Shown in pieces: positions 16,255 through 25,149 of a stretch of DNA of 64,000 nucleotides. Within the stretch, counting starts at the first letter, position 1; every line of letters starts with the position of its first letter. A model generated the notes under the pieces. That model was not told the origin of the DNA. It worked only from the letters and a program-made list of their open reading frames with translations, and made no database searches. Position numbers and translations under genes: made by a program. Source of the DNA: Halorubrum sp. BOL3-1. GTDB lineage: Archaea > Halobacteriota > Halobacteria > Halobacteriales > Haloferacaceae. The stretch spans positions 2,852,001 through 2,916,000 of the forward strand of contig NZ_CP034692.1 in the NCBI RefSeq assembly GCF_004114375.1, written 5' to 3'.

Positions 16255-17448
16255 ATGGTCGACGCCGCCGACGGGACCGACGGCGCCCGGGCCGCCCGCG
16301 GCGACGCCGAGAGCGACGCGGACGACGCCGTCACCGACGCCGGCGAGGCGGCCGCGCGGCTCCGCGAGCGCTACGACGAGCTCCGCGGGATCGAGTCCCG
16401 GATCGACGGGCACGGTCGCGACCGCGTGGAGACCGCCGCGGACGCCTACCGACGCGCGCACCGGGTCCTCGACCGGTACGAGGGGGACGCGGTCGGCTCC
16501 GGCGACTTCGAATCGTACGTCCGGTTCCGCGGCGAGTTCGGTGACGCGGTCGACGTCGACGACGACGTTCCCGCCGGCGACGCCTTCGAGGCCGCAGACG
16601 AGGCGGTGGACAAGCGTCGGCTCTCCGACGACGACTTCGCGGCCGCCCGCGAGGCGCTGGCGTCGGTCGGGGAGTTCGTCGACCTCCTGGAGGCGTACGA
16701 CGACGCGGTCGACGATTACCGGGCGGCTCGGAAGTCGGCCCGCGAGGCCCGAAAGCGGCTCGAATCCCGGCTCGACGAGCTCCGGGAGGTCGCGGACATG
16801 GCCGACGCCGACCTCGGCGCGGACCGCTCTCGCCTCCGCGACCCGATCGAGGCGTACGACGAGTCGGTCCGGGAGGCGTTCCGGGAGTTCTTCAAGTCGG
16901 CGTCCGCCCGCGAGGTCTTCGCGTTCCTCGACCGCGCGGACGGGACGCCGTTCGTCGACGTCGACGTGCCGCCGACGGACCTCGCGGAGTACGTCGAGAC
17001 GCACGCGGCCGGCGAGGAGCCGCCGGCGACCCTCTTAGAGTACGCCGACTACACGAACTCCAAGCTGGGGCACTACGTCGACGACCCGGGGGCGCTCCGC
17101 ACCGCGGTCGCGGTCCACCGGACGTACCTCGAACGTCTCGACGGCGGGCCGCTGACGCTCGACTGGCCGCCGAAGCCGGGCGACGAGCTCGCCTACGAGA
17201 TCGACGAGCTGGTCCCGCTCGTCGGCCGGATCGCCGCCGACGACACGGTCGCGACCCTGCGATCGGTCCGCGAGCTCGCGCGGAGCGACGAGTACGAGCG
17301 GCTCCGGCGCGCGGCCGAGGTGCGCGACGCTCTCGACGGTCCCGACCTGGCCCTGATCGAGCGCGGCGAGGCCGCCGACCGGGTCGCCGCGGCCGAGGAG
17401 ACGCGCTCGGTCGTTAACGACGTGCTGGCGGAGACGGAACGGGAGTAA
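16255..17448 (+). CDS. coiled-coil protein, haloarchaeal (possibly DUF7118)
   Basis: 397 residues, strongly acidic and almost entirely helical. Long heptad-like runs occur at about residues 30-75 (AAARLRERYDELRGIESRI) and 120-190 (RAARKSAREARKRLESRLDE). A C-terminal helical region (LLEYADYTNSKLGHYVDDP, RDALDGPDLALIERGEA) is better conserved-looking. It begins 3 bp after hisI and is probably cotranscribed, although no link to histidine synthesis is known. The DUF number is from memory and uncertain. Confidence 0.75.
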   Translation: MVDAADGTDGARAARGDAESDADDAVTDAGEAAARLRERYDELRGIESRIDGHGRDRVETAADAYRRAHRVLDRYEGDAVGSGDFESYVRFRGEFGDAVDVDDDVPAGDAFEAADEAVDKRRLSDDDFAAAREALASVGEFVDLLEAYDDAVDDYRAARKSAREARKRLESRLDELREVADMADADLGADRSRLRDPIEAYDESVREAFREFFKSASAREVFAFLDRADGTPFVDVDVPPTDLAEYVETHAAGEEPPATLLEYADYTNSKLGHYVDDPGALRTAVAVHRTYLERLDGGPLTLDWPPKPGDELAYEIDELVPLVGRIAADDTVATLRSVRELARSDEYERLRRAAEVRDALDGPDLALIERGEAADRVAAAEETRSVVNDVLAETERE

Positions 17449-17523
17449 GACGGTGGGATGCGTCGGCGGGTCAGCGCCGACGCGGAGTGCGGATTTTAAG
17501 CACCGTCGGGGCCGAGCGGAGGT

Positions 17524-17922
17524 ATGACCCGATTCGACGCCGCGACCGGGGACGAGCGGCTGAAGCTGTTCGCCGACGCCGCGGCCGCGCACCGCGCGCG
17601 CTCCGGCGACGTGATGACCGTCGACGTCGACCCCGACAGCGACGACACGGAGGGCGGCGAGGTGCCGCCGTGGATCCAGCTGGCGGGCACGGAGCTGATA
17701 CTGGACTGTACCGACGACGAGCTCGAACGGCTGAAGGACCTGATCTCGGAGTTCCCCGAGTTCCGGATCGACGAGCTGGTCAGCCCGGAGGAGGCCGAGG
17801 GGACCAACGCCGTCGTCACCGCGCGATCGGACGCGAACCGCGTCGCGGGGTTCGTCGAACGCGCCTTCCGAGAGGTGTACGAGCTCGACGCGGAGTACCG
17901 TGCGTGGGTGACGGCGATCTGA
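17524..17922 (+). CDS. haloarchaeal protein of unknown function
   Basis: A 132-residue acidic alpha/beta protein. The middle (WIQLAGTELILDCTDDELERLKDLISEF) and end (SDANRVAGFVERAFREVYEL) look like a compact folded domain. I do not recognise the family. It has its own likely promoter (GATTTTAAGCACC about 30 bp upstream) and ends just before the convergent small membrane protein gene. Confidence 0.7.
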   Translation: MTRFDAATGDERLKLFADAAAAHRARSGDVMTVDVDPDSDDTEGGEVPPWIQLAGTELILDCTDDELERLKDLISEFPEFRIDELVSPEEAEGTNAVVTARSDANRVAGFVERAFREVYELDAEYRAWVTAI

Positions 17923-17962
17923 CGCCGAGCGGCCCGGGTCGCCGCCGCCACCGCTCAGCGTG

Positions 17963-18130
17963 TTACTTCGCGAAGTAGCTCGTGAAAAAGCCCGAGAGGA
18001 ACGAGCTAATCGCGACCGCGACGAGGAGGTCAGCCGTGTCGTGCTCCCCGTCGCCGGCCGCGAGCCAGGTGACTGCGACGCCGATGCCGAGCGAGATCAC
18101 GCCGTTCGCGGTGTCCGCTTTGAGTCCCAT
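17963..18130 (-). CDS. 55-residue two-helix membrane protein
   Basis: ATG at 18130, TAA at 17963-17965. The sequence MGLKADTANGVISLGIGVAV opens a first hydrophobic helix, and LLVAVAISSFLSGFFTSYFAK is a second at the C-terminus, separated by an acidic turn (AAGDGEHDTAD). Its codon bias matches genuine genes here. It is too short for function assignment; it could be a membrane accessory subunit. It is convergent with the gene at 17524. Confidence 0.55.
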   Translation of the reverse strand: MGLKADTANGVISLGIGVAVTWLAAGDGEHDTADLLVAVAISSFLSGFFTSYFAK

Positions 18131-18217
18131 ACGCCACGTTGGCGTCGCAGCGACAAAACCGATGCGACGGGCGGGGTCCGGTTCGGCCCGCGGAGAGACG
18201 GACGGTCGCGCCGAGAG

Positions 18218-18765
18218 TCAGTGGAACCCGCGGTCGACGTCGTCCTCGTCGATCGGGTCGTCGAGCTCCGACGTGAGCAGCTCCTCTGCCTCCTCGAAGG
18301 TGTCCGACAGCTCGTCGAGCTCGTCGGGCCGCCCGTCGAACTCGTACTCCATCGGGCCGAACGCGGGCGAGTCGACCGCTTCCATCACGTCCTCGAAGAG
18401 GTGGTTCGGGTCGGTCGGCGCCTCGGCGTGGACACGCAATGTCTCCGTGAGCCGCGTCGCCATCTCCTCCGCGTGGTCCTCGTCCTCCGGCGCCGACCGG
18501 ACCGCGAACCGCCCGTCGCTCTCGGCGTCGGGGAGGAGCGGGTCGAGCTGGTCGTCGACCTTGCGAGCGACGCGCGTCCCGACGCCCCGGAGGTCGCGGG
18601 GGTTCTTCGCGTACGTCTTCAGGTGGTAGAGACCGGCGCTCGGGTGGCCGAAGTAGAGGTCTTCTCCGAGCCCTTCGCGCCGGGAGCCGGCGACCGCGCG
18701 CCAGCCGTCGGGACCGATCGCGTCCCTTGCGACATCCGCGAGGATGTCGTCTCAGTCTCGTACAC
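18218..18765 (-). pseudogene. haloarchaeal conserved protein gene with disrupted start
   Basis: The readable frame gives DDILADVARDAIGPDGWRAV, YFGHPSAGLYHLKTYAKNPR, GVGTRVARKVDDQLDPLLPD and a C-terminus EFDGRPDELDELSDTFEEAE, about 178 residues. It has no ATG or GTG before 18463. An in-frame ATG at 18769 is cut off by TGA at 18752-18754. A GTG at 18765 reads VYETE and would join the protein if one base were added near 18752. So the gene has either a nonsense change at codon 6, a one-base deletion, or an internal restart giving only the last 81 residues. The family is unknown to me by name. Confidence 0.6.
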
Positions 18766-18909
18766 GCATATCGGACGCGGGTAGCGGCGGCGGCCGCATG
18801 AGCGTGTCGGTGGCGGCGGAGCGCGCACGGCGGACGCATCGTCGCTTCGGCCGCGACCGCCGACCGCGGCCACCGACAGCGTTTTTCGCCGCGGCCGCCG
18901 AGCGGGACC

Positions 18910-21630
18910 GTGAACGTTCGGGGGCCGATCGTCTCCGTCGGAGAGGCGCGGACGGTGTCGACGTCGTACGGCGAGCGCGACCTCCGCGAGGTGCGGATCC
19001 GGCCCGACCGCGGCGCGGGCGACCCGGTCGACGTGACGCTGTGGGGCAAGTGGACGGAGACGGCCGAACACGCCGAGCCGGGGATGGGGCTGCTCGTCAC
19101 CGACCCCGAGGAGGACGAGTATCGCGGGGAGGCCGGGTACGCGACGACCGACGAGTCGTGGGTCGTCCTCGAACCCGACTTCCTCGTCGACGTGACCGGG
19201 ATCCGGTCGTGGGTCCAGTGTCCGCGGATGTACTACCTGAACAAGCTCTCCGGGATCCCGCTCAACTACCCGGTCGTCAAGGGGACGATCGTGCACGAGG
19301 TGTTCGGTGACCTGCTGCGCGGGATGGACCTGGAGGCGTCGGTGACCGAGCGCGTCGCGGAGGCCGGACTCGAACTCGGTCTGCTGGGGTACGAGCGCGC
19401 GGAGGTCGAAGACGAGGTGCGCCGCAACGCCGCCGCGGTCGAGGGGTGGCTCGCGCAGGGGACGCTCTCCGACGAGGACACGTGGCGCTCGGAGTTCACG
19501 CTCATTTCGCCAACGTTCGGGCTGAAAGGGCGGGCAGACGCGCTCCGACGCGGCACCCCGGTCGAACTGAAGACAGGGAAAAACACCAAGCGGGAGCCGC
19601 GCTTCCACGACAAGGTCCAGGCGGCCTGCTACGCGCTCATGCTCGACGAGCGCGGGGTCGACCCTGACATCGGGACGCTGCTGTACACGAAAAACACCGC
19701 CTTAGACCGCAACGAGGAGTCAGGTGACCTGGCGCCCGCCAAGGAGTTCACGGTCGGACGCGGGTTCTTAGAGTTCGTCGTGCGCGAGCGCAACGCCCTC
19801 GCGGCGATGGAGTGGCGCGCGCTCAACGACCCGGGCGAGCGCCCCGCGGTGCCGACGGGGTACGAGGCCGACGCGAACTGTAGCTACTGCTTCGAGCAGG
19901 ACGCCTGTATGGTCGTCTCCGGGCGGCTCGACCAGGAGTCGAAGGCGGGACAGGTCGGGACGGCGGTCCCCGACGAGGAGCGCGACTACTTCGACCGGTT
20001 CTACACCGCGATCGAGGAGGAGCGCCGCGAGACCCACGCCGAGTACCGGAAGCTGTGGGAGCAGACGCCGGAGGAACGGGCCGCGGACGACCGCGCGCTG
20101 ATCGGGTTGGAACCGGTCGCGCAGACGGAGATCGACGACGCCCGCTGGGAGCTTCGCGCCCGCAAGCCGGGCGACGCCGTCTCGAAGCTCCGCGAGGGCG
20201 ACGTGGCGCTCGCGAGCGACGGCGACCCCGTCTCCGGCCACGCCGAACTCGGCCGGATCACCGAACTCGGGGGCGACGAGGTGGTCGTCGAGACCGACGA
20301 GCCGGTCGAGCTGCGCCGCCTCGACGTCTACCCCTCGGAGATCTCCGTCGACCGGTCGCTCACCGCGCTCCACGACGCGGTCCTGAAGGGCGACCCCGAC
20401 CGCAAGGACGTGCTGTTCGGCCGGCGAGAGCCGGCGTTCCGCGACCCGGCCGACCGCCCGGCAGGGAGTCCCGGAGGCGACGATCCGGACGCGTCCGACG
20501 CCTACATCGACAACAACGCGGCCCAGAACGAGGCGGTCGGACTCGCGGTCGACGCCGAGGACCTGGCGCTGATCCACGGGCCGCCCGGAACCGGGAAGAC
20601 GTACACGATCGCCCGAGCGATCCGCGCCTTGGTCGCGGAGGGCAACCGGGTGTTGCTCTCGGCGTTCACGAACCGCGCGGTCGACAACGCCATCGAAGCG
20701 CTCCGCGATCAGGGAGTTGATGAGGTGTTGCGAGTCGGGACCGAGACGGGCGTCCGCGACGACATGCGCGACGTCCGGCTCGTCCGGCGCGGCGACCCGA
20801 ACGCGAAGGCGGCGGAGCTGCGCGACGCGCCGGTCGTCGCCGCCACCACCGCGGGCTGCGGCTCTCGGGTCATGCGCGAGTGCGAGTTCGACGTGGCCCT
20901 GGTCGACGAGGCCTCCCAGCTCACGGAGCCGGGCACTCACGCCGCGATCAACCTCGCGGACCGGTTCGTCCTCGTCGGCGACCACGAGCAGCTGCCCCCG
21001 GTCGTGCGGGCCGAGAACGACCTCAATACCTCCCTCTTCCAGCGTCTCATCGAGACGTACCCCGACGCGAGCGTCATGCTCGACCGCCAGTACCGGATGA
21101 GCCAGCGGATCCAGGCGTTCGCCTCGGCGGAGTTCTACGACGGTGCGCTCCGGCCCGCCACCCCCGAGGTGGCCGGGCAGACGCTCGCGGACCTCGGCGT
21201 CGACCCCGACGTCCTCGCGCCGGAACTGACCGGCGGCGTGGGGTTCGTCGACCCCGGCGGCGAGCGCGACGGCAACCGGAACGTCCGGGAGGCCGAGCGC
21301 GTCGCGGGGATCGTCGACGCCTACGTCGCCGCCGGCGTCGACCCCGACGACGTCGGCGTGATCGCGCCGTTCCGCGCGCAGGTCGCGGAGATCGGCCGCC
21401 GGACCGACGCGACGGTCGACACCGTCGACCGTTTCCAAGGCTCCTCGAAGGAGGTGATCGTCGTCTCGCTGGTCGCGACCGGCGGCCTCGACGGTCCCAT
21501 CTTCGAGGACCACCGCCGCGTGAACGTCGCGCTCACGCGGGCGAAAAAGCAGCTGACGGTCGTCGGCGACGCCGACGCGCTCGGCTCCGACCCGTTCTAC
21601 GCGCGGCTGCTCGACTGGGCGCGACGGTAG
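18910..21630 (+). CDS. dna2: Dna2-like Fe-S nuclease / superfamily 1B helicase
   Basis: A 906-residue fusion for DNA end or flap processing. After an OB-like N-terminus comes a Cas4/Dna2-type nuclease: Cys104 (SWVQCPRMYYLNKLSG), the PD-(D/E)XK core (KGRADALRRGTPVELKTGK) and a Cys trio (NCSYCFEQDAC) that completes a 4Fe-4S cluster. The helicase has Walker A GPPGTGKT (about 557-564), Walker B ALVDEASQL, GDHEQLPPV, DRQYRM, VDRFQGSSKEV and NVALTRAKKQL. The GTG at 18910 follows a TTTTTCGCCG segment and is the best start. It is an archaeal counterpart of eukaryotic Dna2, working with flap endonuclease or in recombination. Confidence 0.92.
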   Translation: MNVRGPIVSVGEARTVSTSYGERDLREVRIRPDRGAGDPVDVTLWGKWTETAEHAEPGMGLLVTDPEEDEYRGEAGYATTDESWVVLEPDFLVDVTGIRSWVQCPRMYYLNKLSGIPLNYPVVKGTIVHEVFGDLLRGMDLEASVTERVAEAGLELGLLGYERAEVEDEVRRNAAAVEGWLAQGTLSDEDTWRSEFTLISPTFGLKGRADALRRGTPVELKTGKNTKREPRFHDKVQAACYALMLDERGVDPDIGTLLYTKNTALDRNEESGDLAPAKEFTVGRGFLEFVVRERNALAAMEWRALNDPGERPAVPTGYEADANCSYCFEQDACMVVSGRLDQESKAGQVGTAVPDEERDYFDRFYTAIEEERRETHAEYRKLWEQTPEERAADDRALIGLEPVAQTEIDDARWELRARKPGDAVSKLREGDVALASDGDPVSGHAELGRITELGGDEVVVETDEPVELRRLDVYPSEISVDRSLTALHDAVLKGDPDRKDVLFGRREPAFRDPADRPAGSPGGDDPDASDAYIDNNAAQNEAVGLAVDAEDLALIHGPPGTGKTYTIARAIRALVAEGNRVLLSAFTNRAVDNAIEALRDQGVDEVLRVGTETGVRDDMRDVRLVRRGDPNAKAAELRDAPVVAATTAGCGSRVMRECEFDVALVDEASQLTEPGTHAAINLADRFVLVGDHEQLPPVVRAENDLNTSLFQRLIETYPDASVMLDRQYRMSQRIQAFASAEFYDGALRPATPEVAGQTLADLGVDPDVLAPELTGGVGFVDPGGERDGNRNVREAERVAGIVDAYVAAGVDPDDVGVIAPFRAQVAEIGRRTDATVDTVDRFQGSSKEVIVVSLVATGGLDGPIFEDHRRVNVALTRAKKQLTVVGDADALGSDPFYARLLDWARR

Positions 21631-21785
21631 GCGGTGGGTGGCCCGGCCGGTCGGCCTCCCGCCGTTCTCGGTGTCGACCGTCGGCAGCCGATACGACCGG
21701 GAGACGGCGGTCGAGTTCGGCGGCGCAGCAATTTCGGCCCGGCCAGAGTTTAATACCGTCCCGCGTCTCCTATGACAGAAGACGA

Positions 21786-22343
21786 ATGGAAGAACTCGAT
21801 CAGGTCTTGGCAAAGTACGCCAACAGTCAGGATCTCATGGACCAGATCCGATACGTAGCCGAGGCGTTAAGCCTGGAATTCGACAAGTGGGACGACAAGT
21901 ACGTGAGCGGTCCGAGCCTGTACTTTCTGGTCGTCGCCGAAACCGACTTCGAGGAGTACACCGACCCGCTCGGAGAGAACGTCTGGCCGACCGATCGGTG
22001 TAAGATCGTGCACGACTCGCCCGAGGGGTTCCGGCGGGTCGCCGAAGATGTCGCGTTCAGTCGGGACGGCGCTATCGTCGTGACCGGAGACGGAACGATC
22101 CAGCGACAGATGGTCCGCGTCCGGAGCCCGAACCACGCGGAGGTAGCAGGGATCGCGGATCTCGAGTACCCGGACTGGATGGGGACCAAACACATGAGTG
22201 CCCTGGAGACGTCGATCCGGCAGAACGTCCTGTGGGCGATCACGCTCAGCGAGGAAGACGGTCGCGTCACCACGTACCTCGACGGCACGTATCAGGACTA
22301 TCCCCGCGAGGAGATCGGCGGCCGATGGCGACCCGAACAGTAG
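21786..22343 (+). CDS. diadenylate cyclase (DisA_N) domain protein
   Basis: A 185-residue protein. The C-terminal half holds the DAC fold signatures: DGAIVVTGDGTI at about 95-106 (DGA motif) and DWMGTKHMSALETSIR at about 128-143 (the GTRH-like motif, here with Lys in place of Arg), then WAITLSEEDGRVTTYLDG. DAC domains make cyclic di-AMP, which in Haloferax is produced by DacZ. The N-terminal 85 residues are helical and acidic. Whether this is DacZ itself or a second DAC protein cannot be decided. The ATG at 21786 follows a TTTAATACC promoter-like segment. Confidence 0.75.
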   Translation: MEELDQVLAKYANSQDLMDQIRYVAEALSLEFDKWDDKYVSGPSLYFLVVAETDFEEYTDPLGENVWPTDRCKIVHDSPEGFRRVAEDVAFSRDGAIVVTGDGTIQRQMVRVRSPNHAEVAGIADLEYPDWMGTKHMSALETSIRQNVLWAITLSEEDGRVTTYLDGTYQDYPREEIGGRWRPEQ

Positions 22344-22401
22344 CGACGGCCCCGTCGGTCGGAGCAGTCCGCGGAACGGGTCACACCGGCACCGCCCCGC
22401 C

Positions 22402-23118
22402 TTACTTCCCGTCCGCTTCGGGGTCCGCCTCGGCCACGATCCCCGGCTCCTTGCTCGCGATCACGACCATCCGGTCGGTCAGGTCCTCGACCGTGTTCGC
22501 GAGCTCGTCGAGGAGGATCGCGAGTTCCCGGTAGACGAGGGGCTGGCCGGTCTCGTCGTCCGCGAACGCGGTCTCGATCGCGTCGTTCCGGAGGTCGTCG
22601 CACTCGCTTTCCAAGTCGCGGATCGCCTCGATCCCCTCAGTCAGCGTCTCCGCGGCGTCGGCGCGCGCGAGCCCGCGGACGAACCGCTCGACCACGTCAC
22701 CGAGGAGGGCGACCATCTCGACGATGCGGGTGGCCATCTCGCGCATGTCGTCGAAAGAGTCGACGCCCGCGTCGGGGCGCATCATCGTCACTTCCTGTGC
22801 GGTCCGTTCGGTGTGGTTCGCGACCACGTCCAACTCGTTGTAGAAGTCGAGTAGAGCGGACTCGTTGAAGTTGATCCGGGTGTTCAACAGCCCGATATCG
22901 TCCGGGCCCGCGTCCGTGATGAGCGCCCTGAGGTCACGGACCAGCTCGTCGCACTCGCTTTCGACCGCGGCGATCTCGTCGACGGTCTCGCGGAACGGGC
23001 CGTCCTCGGCGTACTCGTCGAGGGCCCGGGGGAGGAGGGCGACGCAATCGTCGATCCGGTCGAGGTACGTCTCGGTGCGTGACTCTAACCGCGCTCCGAA
23101 ACCGGCGTCGGTGGACAT
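22402..23118 (-). CDS. DUF47 (PhoU-like) family protein
   Basis: A 238-residue all-helical protein. Repeats of acidic helices with ExxxD metal-binding patterns (AAVESECDELVRDLRALI; RDLESECDDLRNDAIETAF) are the DUF47/PhoU hallmark, binding metal clusters. DUF47 genes often sit beside PiT-type phosphate transporters and modulate them; the PiT gene of this window is 33 kb away, so any link is indirect. The ATG at 23118 (MSTDAGFGARLES) is preferred over 23130 by family starts. Confidence 0.85.
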   Translation of the reverse strand: MSTDAGFGARLESRTETYLDRIDDCVALLPRALDEYAEDGPFRETVDEIAAVESECDELVRDLRALITDAGPDDIGLLNTRINFNESALLDFYNELDVVANHTERTAQEVTMMRPDAGVDSFDDMREMATRIVEMVALLGDVVERFVRGLARADAAETLTEGIEAIRDLESECDDLRNDAIETAFADDETGQPLVYRELAILLDELANTVEDLTDRMVVIASKEPGIVAEADPEADGK

Positions 23119-23203
23119 GTTTCGGTCCACGCGCGTCGGGAGTAAAGAGGTTCCCTCGCGTTTCGTCGATCGTGAGGATTCTATCTGTAGTTCTCAGTCC
23201 GGA

Positions 23204-24297
23204 TCAGCGGTCGCGGTCTCCCGTCATGTCGTCGACCGCGTCGAGCGCCGTCTCGACGCCGGGGACGTCGAACCAGTCGCGGCCGGTGTACGCGTTCGTC
23301 CCGGCCGCGTACAGGTCCGAGACCGCGTCGACGACCGCCGGAGGAAGCGGGTCGGGACCCGGCTCGCAGAGCCCGCGCCAGTCGTCGGTGTCGCGGTCGG
23401 CGACGGCCGCCTTCGCCTCGGTGACGGCCGCGACCCAGTCGGGGTCGTTCGCCTTGTACCACTGGCGGACGACCTCCTTCGAGATCCCGCGCCCGCCGCG
23501 GGAGAACCGGTTCTCGTCGAAGGTGCCGACCACGTCGGCGACGCGGAGTTCGCCGTCGGCGTAGAGGCACTCGATCTTCCCGTCCTCGTGGACGAACCCG
23601 GCCGCCTCGGCGCGCTCGGTGACGACGCGGTTCACCTCTCGCGCGAGGGATTCGAGGGCGTCGACGTCGGCGGCACCCGCGATCTCGTCGGCCTCGGCGC
23701 GGGTCAGATACCGGTCCTGCTGTTCGTACTTCGTGGAGAACTCCACGACCGGCTCGGAGAGGTCGACCGGCTCGTCCGGCCACTCGTCGGCGTCGACGCC
23801 GAGGGTCGAGGCGAGCCCGAAGTCGGCGGGCGCCGCACGCGTCCGCAGGCTGGACCCGACCGGGACCCGGTTGCGGAAGACGACCTCCAGCGGGACGAGG
23901 TAGTTTCCGCCGCCCGCGGCGTGGAACGCGTCGTAGTCGTAGCCGGAACGGGGGCCCCGTACGGCAGGTCGGGTACCTGCGTCAGGTCGATGGCCATCTC
24001 GGTCGGCGGGGCGGTCGCCTCGTCGAGCGGGACGACTTCGGTCTCCTCCGACGCGGTCGCGTCGGCGTTCCGGCCGGGGTCCGCGACGCCGCGGTAGTGA
24101 GTCGGGACCCCCTCGCGTTCCAGTAGCTCGAAGTTGAACGCCCCCATCGCACACAGGCTCGCGCCCTTGTTCGGGATCGCGTCGGGCATCTGCCCCCAGT
24201 CGAACACCGAGTAGGCGTCCGTGAAGACGAACCGCCCCCGACCGAGTCCGTCGGCGGTCGCCGGCTCGTCGACGCGGAACTCCTTGACGCTCGTCAT
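23204..24297 (-). pseudogene. purC: SAICAR synthetase gene with one-base frameshift
   Basis: The N-terminal frame (ATG 24297, [39 protein letters not shown]) reads to [15 protein letters not shown] and then loses sense. The neighbouring frame picks up at [20 protein letters not shown] and runs through [11 protein letters not shown] and [13 protein letters not shown] to the stop at 23204. The span is 1094 bp, one short of 365 codons, and one G added near 23943-23950 restores the haloarchaeal PurC sequence. The enzyme joins CAIR and aspartate in purine synthesis and should be essential unless purines are supplied, so a sequencing deletion is the most likely cause. Confidence 0.85.
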
Positions 24298-24366
24298 GGC
24301 TCACACCGCGACCGCCTAACACATGAATCTTTCAGTTACGTGGTCACCTCGATGGTTCTTTCTTCA

Positions 24367-24392
24367 ATTTGATCCAAACATGCGGATCAAAT
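24367..24392. promoter_or_regulatory. 9-bp inverted repeat between purC and trm56
   Basis: ATTTGATCC (24367-24375) and GGATCAAAT (24384-24392) are exact reverse complements with an 8-bp spacer. It lies 70 bp upstream of purC and 74 bp upstream of the trm56 ATG, almost central in the divergent promoter region. Its symmetry and AT-rich arms suit a dimeric repressor site; a purine-responsive regulator would make sense but nothing in the sequence proves it. Confidence 0.55.
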
Positions 24393-24465
24393 CGGGTGCG
24401 GCGAGGGATGTCGACCGCGCGGTCACATCGAAAGCGACACCCGGATCGGCCTCCCATCGCGTGGC

Positions 24466-25122
24466 ATGAAAGACGCGCGAGAGGTCGTCGTCCTCCGCTA
24501 CGGCCACCGGCCGGGGCGCGACGACCGCATGACGACGCACGTCGGTCTCACGGCGCGGGCGCTCGGCGCGGACCGGGTGGTGTTCCCCGACAACGCCGGC
24601 CAGTCGGCGGAGACGGTCCGCGAGGTTACCGACCGGTTCGGCGGCCCGTTCGACGTGGAACTGCGCGGCGACCAGAAGGCGGTCGTCCGGGGCTTCGACG
24701 GGGTCGTCGTCCACCTCACGATGTACGGCGAGCGCGTTCAGGACGTGGAAGGGGAGATGCGCGAGGCGGTCGGACTCGACGACGCGACCGCCGGCGGCGC
24801 GCCGCCGTCCCCCCGAGACCTCCTGGTCGTCGTCGGCGGCGAGAAGGTGCCGTGGGCGCTGTACGAGCGAGCCGACTTCAACGTGGGCGTGACGAACCAG
24901 CCGCACTCCGAGGTCGCCGGGCTGGCGGTGTTCCTCGACCGGCTGTTTGAGGGGACCGAACTGGACCGCGAGTGGGCGGACGCCGACCGCCGGGTGGTTC
25001 CGGAGGCGACCGGCAAGACGGTGGTCGACGCCGACGAGGGGTCGGGAGCAGAGCGGGGGGCGAGACCCCGACGGGACCCGAAGCCGACGGCCGCGACTGT
25101 CACACAAATGAGTAGTTCTTAG
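24466..25122 (+). CDS. trm56: tRNA (cytidine-56 2'-O)-methyltransferase
   Basis: A 218-residue archaea-specific SPOUT methyltransferase that 2'-O-methylates C56 in the T-loop of all tRNAs. Typical segments: VVLRYGHRPGRDDRMTTHVG, the VVHLTMYGERV strand, and the knotted SAM site LVVVGGEKVPWALYERADFN followed by VTNQPHSEVAGLAVFLDR. The last 40 residues are a variable, charged tail. It is divergent from purC and shares the inverted-repeat promoter region. Confidence 0.92.
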   Translation: MKDAREVVVLRYGHRPGRDDRMTTHVGLTARALGADRVVFPDNAGQSAETVREVTDRFGGPFDVELRGDQKAVVRGFDGVVVHLTMYGERVQDVEGEMREAVGLDDATAGGAPPSPRDLLVVVGGEKVPWALYERADFNVGVTNQPHSEVAGLAVFLDRLFEGTELDREWADADRRVVPEATGKTVVDADEGSGAERGARPRRDPKPTAATVTQMSSS

Positions 25123-25149
25123 TGGGTTCCACCCCTCGTCAGAGAGGAG

